A DNA stretch of 38,662 nt from Accumulibacter sp. (GTDB taxonomy: Bacteria; Pseudomonadota; Gammaproteobacteria; Burkholderiales; Rhodocyclaceae). This document shows, one piece after another, positions 32,805 through 38,662 of the stretch. Numbering within the stretch: position 1 is the first letter of the stretch; each line of letters begins with the position of its first letter. The stretch lies in contig NZ_JAPUVR010000080.1 in the NCBI RefSeq assembly GCF_029255125.1, positions 1 through 38,662 of the forward strand, given 5' to 3'. Under the pieces are notes generated by a model. The model searched no databases, was not told where the DNA came from, and saw only the letters and a list, made by a program, of their open reading frames with translations. The position numbers and the translations under genes were made by a program.

Positions 32805-34058
32805 TCAGTCGACGCCGTTCAGACGTTCGTCGATCAGTTCGATCCAGTGGCGTACCGGCAGGCTGCTGCCGCTTTGCAGGTGGGTCTGGCAGCCGATGTT
32901 CGCGGTCACCAGAACACTGGGCGACCCGGCAGTCAGCGCGGCCAGCTTGCCGTCGCGCAACTGTCCGGCGAGGACCGGCTGACTGATCGAATAGGTTCCC
33001 GCCGAACCGCAGCACAGGTGAGGATCGGCGACCGGCACGAGCTGGTAGCCGGCGGTGGCGAGCAGCGCTTCGACCACGCCGCGAATCTTTTGTGCATGCT
33101 GCAGCGTGCACGGCGAGTGGAACGCCACGCGCTCGCCGCCGGCCTGGCTGCTGCTGGCGAGCAATTCGTTCAGCCGCTCGCGCTCGCCCGCCAGCACCTC
33201 CGAAACGTCGCGCGTCAGATCAGCAATGCGTGCCGCCTTGGCGGCGTAAGCCGGGTCGTCGGCGAGCACCTCGCCATACACCCGTACGTGTTCGCCGCAG
33301 CCCGATGCGGTCATCACGAAGGCTTCGACCTGGCCGCTTTCGACCAGCGGCCACCAGGCATCGATGACCTGTCGCATGTCGTCGCGCGCCTTCTCCTGCG
33401 CGTGCAGGTGGTAGCGCAGCGCACCGCAGCACGCGGCGCCCGGCACTTCGCTCAGCGTGATTCCGAGCCGGTCGAGAACGCGCGCCGTTGCAGCGTTGGT
33501 ATTCGGTGTCAGCGTCGGTTGCACGCAGCCGGCGAGGGCGATCATTTTTCGCACGTGCGTGCTTGCGCGCGGCCACGGCTGTTCGTTGCCGCCCGCCGGA
33601 ACGGGCACCTTATCGGCCAACACGCGGGGCAGCAAGGGTCGGAAGAGTTGGCCGAGGGCGACCGCTGGTTTGAAGATCCACGGGCGGGGCAAAGCTTCGG
33701 TGAGCAGGAAGCGCGTCGCGCGTGCGGCAAGCGAACGTGGCACGCGCTCTTCCAGAACCTCGCGTCCGATTTCCAGCAGGCGGTGGTATCTGACGCCTGA
33801 CGGGCAGGTCGTCTCGCACGAGCGGCAACTGAGACAACGGTCGAGGTGCAGTTGCGTCTTCTCGCTCACCGCTTGCCCTTCGAGCATCTGCTTGATCAGA
33901 TAGATCCGCCCACGTGGTCCGTCGAGCTCGTCGCCGAGCAGTTGGAAGGTTGGGCAGGTTGCCGTGCAGAAACCGCAATGCACGCAACTGCGCAGGATGC
34001 CATCAGCCTCGCGGCCGGCGGCTGTATCCTTGATGAAATCGGCCAGATGGGTCTGCAT
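32805..34058 (-). CDS. glcF: Glycolate oxidase iron-sulfur subunit GlcF
   Basis: GlcF transfers electrons from the GlcD/GlcE flavin subunits to the respiratory chain. The 417-residue product has two [4Fe-4S] motifs, CVHCGFCTATCP (Cys25, 28, 31, 35) and CLSCRSCETTCP (Cys75, 78, 81, 85), and two CCG-domain motifs, GAACCGALRYH and PHLCCGSAGTY. It has normal GlcF length. Its ATG is 13 bases after the glcE stop. It closes the glcDEF unit; no malate synthase or glcC regulator gene lies nearby. Confidence 0.96.
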   Translation of the reverse strand: MQTHLADFIKDTAAGREADGILRSCVHCGFCTATCPTFQLLGDELDGPRGRIYLIKQMLEGQAVSEKTQLHLDRCLSCRSCETTCPSGVRYHRLLEIGREVLEERVPRSLAARATRFLLTEALPRPWIFKPAVALGQLFRPLLPRVLADKVPVPAGGNEQPWPRASTHVRKMIALAGCVQPTLTPNTNAATARVLDRLGITLSEVPGAACCGALRYHLHAQEKARDDMRQVIDAWWPLVESGQVEAFVMTASGCGEHVRVYGEVLADDPAYAAKAARIADLTRDVSEVLAGERERLNELLASSSQAGGERVAFHSPCTLQHAQKIRGVVEALLATAGYQLVPVADPHLCCGSAGTYSISQPVLAGQLRDGKLAALTAGSPSVLVTANIGCQTHLQSGSSLPVRHWIELIDERLNGVD

Positions 34059-34071
34059 GGTCGACGAACTT

Positions 34072-35139
34072 TCAGAGATCCGGATACATTCGGCCGGGGT
34101 TGAAAACGCCTGACGGGTCGAAGGCCAGCTTCAACTGGCGATGGATCCGTGCGAGCGGCGCCGACAACGGCTGAAACACGCCGACCGCAGCTTTCAGCGC
34201 CGCATCGGCGCGGAACAGCGTGGCGTGTCCGCCGGCCATTTCAGCCGCCCGGCGAATCTCCTGTGGGTCACCGCCGCGTAGCCAGCGCTGCGCGCCGCCC
34301 CATTCGATGAAGGTCGGGCCAAGCTTCTGGCAGGGCGCCAGCGAAGGCAGCGAAAGCCGCCAGAGTGGCGCCTCGCCGGCGAAAAACGCATGTTGCTGCT
34401 CGCGTACCGCTTGCCAGAAGGCGAGTGCGGCGCTGTCGTCGAGCGCTTCGCCGCCAAGTGTGCGGCCAGCCGCAGTGACCGCTGCGGCGGCGCCCGATAG
34501 ACGCAAGGTCAGTACATCGTCGTGCCAGGCCGAGGCCGAGATGGGCAAGGGACGACCCGCCCACTGATTGAGCTTTTCCAGCGCAGCCGCCTCGCCGAGT
34601 GAAAAACGGAGGCTTTTCTCGGCTACCGGCAAGGGGAGGACCTTGAAGGAGACCTCCAGCACCAGGCCGAGCGTGCCCAGGCTGCCGGCCATCAGGCGCG
34701 ACACATCGTAGCCGGCGACGTTCTTCATCACCTGCCCACCGAACGAGAGCACTTCGGCCAAGCCATTGAGTATCCGGACACCGAGGACGAAATCGCGCAC
34801 GGCGCCGGAAGTCTGGCGGCGCGGTCCAGAGAGGCCGCTCGCCAGCATGCCGCCGACGGTTGCCGTCGGCCCGCAGGCCGGCGGCTCAAAGGCCAGCCAT
34901 TGGCCGCGCTCGGCGAGAACCTGGTTGAGCTCGGCAAGCAGCGTGCCGGCGCGCGCGGTGACGACCAGCTCGGTCGGTTCGTAGGCGACGATTCCCTGGT
35001 AGCCGCCAACGGCGAGCACTTCACCGCGCTCTTCGCCGCCGTAGAAGCGCTTGCTGCCGCCGCCGCGGATCGCCAGGTGGGCGCCGGAACGGGCCGCCGC
35101 GCGGACTTGCTCGGACCACTCCTCGACCAGCGTACTCAT
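34072..35139 (-). CDS. glcE: Glycolate oxidase FAD-binding subunit GlcE
   Basis: GlcE is the smaller FAD-binding (PCMH-type) subunit of glycolate dehydrogenase. The 355-residue product shows the FAD-binding motifs IRGGGSKRFYGG near residue 25 and ATVGGMLASGLSGPRR near residue 93, then the KNVAGYDVSRLMAGSLGTLG segment specific to GlcE, and the terminal FDPSGVFNPGRMYPDL. Its ATG overlaps the glcD stop codon (ATGA), so it is translationally coupled. Length is normal. Confidence 0.96.
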   Translation of the reverse strand: MSTLVEEWSEQVRAAARSGAHLAIRGGGSKRFYGGEERGEVLAVGGYQGIVAYEPTELVVTARAGTLLAELNQVLAERGQWLAFEPPACGPTATVGGMLASGLSGPRRQTSGAVRDFVLGVRILNGLAEVLSFGGQVMKNVAGYDVSRLMAGSLGTLGLVLEVSFKVLPLPVAEKSLRFSLGEAAALEKLNQWAGRPLPISASAWHDDVLTLRLSGAAAAVTAAGRTLGGEALDDSAALAFWQAVREQQHAFFAGEAPLWRLSLPSLAPCQKLGPTFIEWGGAQRWLRGGDPQEIRRAAEMAGGHATLFRADAALKAAVGVFQPLSAPLARIHRQLKLAFDPSGVFNPGRMYPDL

Positions 35140-36620
35140 GCCTGCCCCGGCGCGCCGGCTGCGTTTCCGGCGCGCGCCTGCGTGTATTCGCGGCAGCGCG
35201 CCAGCGTCGGAATTCCCTTGCCGGGATTGAGCAGGCCGGCTTCGTCGAAGGCGGCCTTCAGGCGATGAAAGGCGGCAATTTCGGCGGTGCTGAACTGTTC
35301 GGCCATCAGCATCACCTTTTCCAGGCCGACGCCGTGCTCGCCGGTGATCGTTCCACCGAAGCGCACCGACAGTTCGAGGATGTCGGCGCCAAAAGCTGCC
35401 GCGCGCTCCAGTTCACCGGGCTGGTTGGCGTCGTACATGATCAGCGGATGGAGGTTGCCGTCGCCGGCATGGAAGACGTTGGCGCAGCGCAGGCCGTATT
35501 TTTCGGACAGGTGGCCGATCGCCTCGAGCATCTCTGCCAGATGTTTGCGCGGAATCGTTCCATCCATGCACAGATAATCCGGCGTCATTCGGCCGACGGC
35601 CGGAAAAGCCGCCTTACGGCCGGCCCAGAACTTCAAGCGCTCAGCCTCGTTCTGTGACACGCGGATCATCGAGGCGCCACTTTTTTCGATGACCGCGGTC
35701 ATCCGGCCGATTTCCTCGGCGACCTCTTCCGGCGTACCGTCGGATTCGCAGAGCAGGATGGCCTCGGCGTTCATGTCGTAGCCGGCGTTGACGTAGGGTT
35801 CGACGGCGTGAATGGCCTTCTTGTCCATCATTTCCAGGCCGGCCGGAATGATCCCGGCGCCGATGATGCTGGCCACGGCGTCGCCCGCCTTGCGCACGTC
35901 GGCGAACGAGGCGATGACCACCTGGGCAAGTTCCGGCTTGGGCGTCAGCCTGACGGTGATTTCGCTGATCATCGCGAGGAGGCCTTCCGAACCATTGATC
36001 AGAGCGAGCAGATCGTAGCCGGCAGCATCGAGCGCCGCGCTGCCGAACTCCACCACATCGCCTTCGATCGTCAGACCACGCACGCGCAGGACGTTATGCA
36101 CGGTCAGACCATACTTCAGGCAATGCACGCCGCCGGCGTTCTCGGCGACGTTGCCGCCGATCGTGCACGCGATCTGCGATGACGGGTCGGGTGCGTAATA
36201 GAGCCCGTAAGGCGCGGCCGCCTCCGAAACGGCCAGATTGCGCACGCCCGGTTGGACCACCGCCGTCCGCGCCAGTGGGTCGAGCTTGACGATCTTCTTG
36301 AGTTTGGCCAGCGAAACGACGACGCCGTCAGGGTGTGGCGTGGCGCCACCCGACAAGCCGGTCGCCGCTCCACGCGCCACCACCGGTGCGTGCAGCGCAT
36401 GGCAGATGCGCAGGACGGCCTGGGTTTGCGCTTCGTCCTCGGGCAGTGCGACAAGCAGCGGCAGGTGGCGATACGCGGTCAGCCCGTCGCAATCGTAGGG
36501 CCGCATCTCCTCTTCGTCGGCGAGCAGCGCATGCGCCGGGAGCACAGCGCGCAAACGGCTGATGAGGACCGCTCGGTCGACCGTAAAACGCTGGTCGGGA
36601 AGGCCTGTTGCGCTGCTCAT
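35136..36620 (-). CDS. glcD: Glycolate oxidase subunit GlcD
   Basis: GlcD is the main FAD subunit that oxidises glycolate (or D-lactate) to glyoxylate. The 494-residue product has the FAD-binding signatures ARGAATGLSGGATPH and GGNVAENAGGVHCLKYGLT, the LINGSEGLLAMISEI segment, and the C-terminal active-site region VFHAGDGNLHPLIMYD and TITGEHGVGLEK with the conserved histidines. ATG 36618-36620 follows a GGGGGTAG ribosome site. It is the first gene of glcDEF and perhaps of a six-gene run to 30195. A possible -10 (TATTCT) lies in the upstream GTAGTATTCTAGGGG sequence. Confidence 0.97.
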   Translation of the reverse strand: MSSATGLPDQRFTVDRAVLISRLRAVLPAHALLADEEEMRPYDCDGLTAYRHLPLLVALPEDEAQTQAVLRICHALHAPVVARGAATGLSGGATPHPDGVVVSLAKLKKIVKLDPLARTAVVQPGVRNLAVSEAAAPYGLYYAPDPSSQIACTIGGNVAENAGGVHCLKYGLTVHNVLRVRGLTIEGDVVEFGSAALDAAGYDLLALINGSEGLLAMISEITVRLTPKPELAQVVIASFADVRKAGDAVASIIGAGIIPAGLEMMDKKAIHAVEPYVNAGYDMNAEAILLCESDGTPEEVAEEIGRMTAVIEKSGASMIRVSQNEAERLKFWAGRKAAFPAVGRMTPDYLCMDGTIPRKHLAEMLEAIGHLSEKYGLRCANVFHAGDGNLHPLIMYDANQPGELERAAAFGADILELSVRFGGTITGEHGVGLEKVMLMAEQFSTAEIAAFHRLKAAFDEAGLLNPGKGIPTLARCREYTQARAGNAAGAPGQA

Positions 36621-36920
36621 GGGCTACCCCCGGAGTTGGAAGTTGAACGTTGGCGTCTACCCTCGACCCCTAGAATACTACAGTTCTCCTTGCTGCGGGC
36701 GGGCCAGAGGGGCGAGCGCAGCGATGCTCCTGTCGTAGCTTGGGGGCAGGGCAGAGCAGCGTGCTGGCGACAGCTTGTCGCTGCCTGGTCCTGGCCTGAA
36801 CGCCCGTTCTCTTGATCGGGTGGCCAAAGTGCCTTCACGGCGCCGATGGAACCAGGCTGTGCAGTCGTCGCGTTCGTCCGTATCGAGCGGCGAGCACTCC
36901 GCACGAGCGCTGGTCGCCGG
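36621..36920. other. Intergenic region between the chemotaxis gene and glcD
   Basis: These 300 bp hold the presumed glc promoter near 36670-36680 and a small perfect hairpin, GCGACA-GCT-TGTCGC (36767-36781), midway. No gene is supported on either strand. Confidence 0.5.
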
Positions 36921-38474
36921 CTAGTACCCACCTGGCTGCAGGGGAACGCCGCCGGCGGTCGCCGCGGCGTTTTCCGCTGCACCATCGGTCACTCGTCGAA
37001 CCTCGGAGACGATCCGGTTCAGCCCTTCCTCGCTGTGCGCCAGCACCTCGCTCGCCTGAGCAACCAGGGCGGTCGACGCTGCGCCGCGGCGGCCAACCTC
37101 GGCCAGCTCGCGGAACATGTCGTTGATCGCAGTCAGTTGTCTGCCCTGATCGGTCGATGAATGTGCGATGTCCGACAACGAGGACGAAAGTTCGCCCACC
37201 AGCCGCAGCGTGGCGCTCAGTTGCGCTCTCGCCTGGGCCAGATCGGTCTGGCTGAGTTCGATCTGCTGTTCGAGTTTCTGCGCCCGCTGGTCGATGCTCG
37301 ACTTGAACTCGTGGCTCACCGCGGCCAGCCGGGTCCGCGCGTCGGCGGCCATGGCGTTGATCTCGACGGCCGCCTTGTCACTGAGCGCAGCCAAGCGCGA
37401 CACCTCATCGGCAACGACCGCGAACCCGGCGCCCGATGCGCCAGCGCGCGCCGCCTCGATCGCGGCATTCAGCGCCAGGAGCTTGGTCTTCGTGGCGATG
37501 TCGTTGATCATCTTGTTTTTTTCGGCGATTTCGCGGAACCACGCGTCGATCTTGACGATTCCCTCCTGAGTCTCGCGCGAAGCGCCGGCCATTTCGTTGG
37601 CTCCCTGGACGAGCGCCGACACGGCGTCGTCGAGACGTTCGATCGATTGCGAACTGGCGCTCATGGCGCGGGTGGCTTCCAGCACCTGGCGATCGGACTG
37701 CGCGGCCGAGGCACCGTTCTGGTCGACAATCCGGCCGATCACCGCAAAGCAATCCTGTGCGCGGAGCAGCGCCTCGTCCTGCGCACGCGCGACGTCCTGC
37801 AAGGCAACGACCGAGTGCGCCAGATGGTCGACGGTCGCTTGCGTTTCCTGCGTTTGCGCGAGCAGTGAATTGACGGCGCCCTCGAGCGGGCGGCCGATCA
37901 TTCCGCTCAGTCGGCGCGCAAGCCATGCCGAAACGCCCACGGCCAGGGCGAACGCTACACCCGCGGCATAGGTGCCGAGGGTGATTGAACCAAGCGCCCG
38001 CGCAAACGCGTTGCCGACGCTTTTCGAGGTGAGCTCGACCGTGTTGCCCAGCGTGTTGCGAATTTTCGTGACGGCCGGGAGATACCCGTCGACGAAAGAT
38101 CGCAGCGCCTGTTCGCGCTCGCCCTTGAGCGAGTTGGCCCTGATCTCGTTCTGTATCGAGCTGATCAGCGTCAAATCGAAGGAGAGGAACTCCTCGATCT
38201 CGGATTTCACCGATGCGTCATCGACCTCGCCCTTCAGGCGCTCCAGACCTTTGGTAAGACTGGTGAATTGGTCCTCGTACGCTTGCCAGGTCGACTCGTT
38301 GGGCGTGCTCATGAAGGTGCCCATGGCGCTCATGCTGTCCTGCAAGCCCATCAGCAGTCGCTGCGTTGCCAGCGCCTGCGCTTGATGCTCGAGCATGTGC
38401 GGTCGCTGGGCAATGGCAAACAGGGCGCATACCAGGCTGGTCAGGACTGCCACGCTCATGACACCGACAATCAT
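36921..38474 (-). CDS. Methyl-accepting chemotaxis protein
   Basis: This transmembrane chemoreceptor would signal through CheA/CheW. The 517-residue product has a first membrane helix at residues 1-23, a periplasmic helical domain of about 135 residues, a second helix at about 162-186, and a long cytoplasmic coiled coil. The signalling tip is recognisable at about 321-360 ([18 protein letters not shown], then EAARAG and [13 protein letters not shown]). It deviates from the canonical tip in several places, for example TKTK for the usual QTN. The ATG is uncertain: the frame is open upstream, encoding basic residues before the first helix ([10 protein letters not shown]), but no other good start codon is present. 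A HAMP domain is not obvious. Confidence 0.9.
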   Translation of the reverse strand: MIVGVMSVAVLTSLVCALFAIAQRPHMLEHQAQALATQRLLMGLQDSMSAMGTFMSTPNESTWQAYEDQFTSLTKGLERLKGEVDDASVKSEIEEFLSFDLTLISSIQNEIRANSLKGEREQALRSFVDGYLPAVTKIRNTLGNTVELTSKSVGNAFARALGSITLGTYAAGVAFALAVGVSAWLARRLSGMIGRPLEGAVNSLLAQTQETQATVDHLAHSVVALQDVARAQDEALLRAQDCFAVIGRIVDQNGASAAQSDRQVLEATRAMSASSQSIERLDDAVSALVQGANEMAGASRETQEGIVKIDAWFREIAEKNKMINDIATKTKLLALNAAIEAARAGASGAGFAVVADEVSRLAALSDKAAVEINAMAADARTRLAAVSHEFKSSIDQRAQKLEQQIELSQTDLAQARAQLSATLRLVGELSSSLSDIAHSSTDQGRQLTAINDMFRELAEVGRRGAASTALVAQASEVLAHSEEGLNRIVSEVRRVTDGAAENAAATAGGVPLQPGGY

Positions 38475-38581
38475 CCAGGTGAGCAGCCTGACTTTTGCCT
38501 GCAGCGAAGAACTTGCGACGCGGGCGCCGATCGCAGCGAAACTGCAGATTTCCGGATCTCGAAGGAAACCCGGATGGCACG

Positions 38582-38662
38582 TTAGACCAGCGCAAAGGTC
38601 ATTCTGGCTCCGGTTTCCGGATGTGGGAATTCCTGCTGGGTGAGTTCGTCGAGGAGGGCGGC
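38582..38662 (-). CDS. 3' end of an unidentified gene, cut by the window edge
   Basis: The last 26 codons of a minus-strand gene are visible, ending in TAA (38582-38584). The peptide reads protein-like (LLDELTQQE, then [15 protein letters not shown]). It precedes the chemoreceptor gene by about 107 bases on the same strand. The fragment is too short to identify. Confidence 0.55.
   Translation of the reverse strand, partial: AALLDELTQQEFPHPETGARMTFALV

Noticed and set aside
36767-36781. GCGACA-GCT-TGTCGC hairpin as a terminator for the chemotaxis gene
   Set aside because: The stem is short, has no T-run, and lies about 140 bases past the stop codon.

Overview
This is a GC-rich window from what looks like a betaproteobacterium. 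The combination of an NAD-linked [NiFe]-hydrogenase operon (hoxFUYHW), a MaoC/phosphate-acetyltransferase fusion, an ACR3 plus GAPDH-ArsJ arsenic module and a glcDEF operon fits Rhodocyclales, possibly a Candidatus Accumulibacter relative. That placement is an inference from gene content and style; no rRNA or other phylogenetic marker is present.

Left part (1-11708): a complete type I-C CRISPR-Cas locus, all on the minus strand. The presumed transcription order is WYL regulator, cas3, cas5c, cas8c (with an internal cas11c start), cas7c, cas4, cas1, cas2, leader, array. The array holds 39 identical 37-bp repeats and 38 complete spacers, and it runs off the left edge. An 11-bp perfect hairpin separates the effector genes (cas3-5-8-7) from the adaptation genes (cas4-1-2). 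Between this locus and the hydrogenase genes lies a probable 26-codon gene for a single-span membrane peptide.

Middle part (12049-22347): hoxF-hoxU-hoxY-hoxH-hoxW (minus strand) encode a soluble bidirectional NAD-dependent hydrogenase and its maturation protease. Divergent to it is a phaJ-pta-type fusion. A MATE exporter, a small orphan protein and a membrane acyltransferase follow.

Arsenic module (22728-26488): acr3 (minus) faces gapdh-arsJ (plus) across overlapping divergent promoters. Acr3 exports arsenite. The GAPDH is expected to make 1-arseno-3-phosphoglycerate from arsenate and ArsJ to export it. No arsR lies in the window.

Right part (26609-38662): a lipoprotein with a KGEA-repeat tail, an aldo/keto reductase and a RhlE-type RNA helicase. 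These are followed by a long same-strand run glcD-glcE-glcF, a degenerate acyl-CoA synthetase-like protein, a PP2C phosphatase and a GNAT acetyltransferase. The window closes with a methyl-accepting chemotaxis protein and the 3' end of one more gene cut by the edge.

The least explained items are the degenerate synthetase next to a phosphatase and an acetyltransferase, the small membrane peptide, and the RNA hairpins inside the cas operon and in front of the acyltransferase. The core systems (I-C CRISPR, Hox, ArsJ/GAPDH, Glc) are known types.
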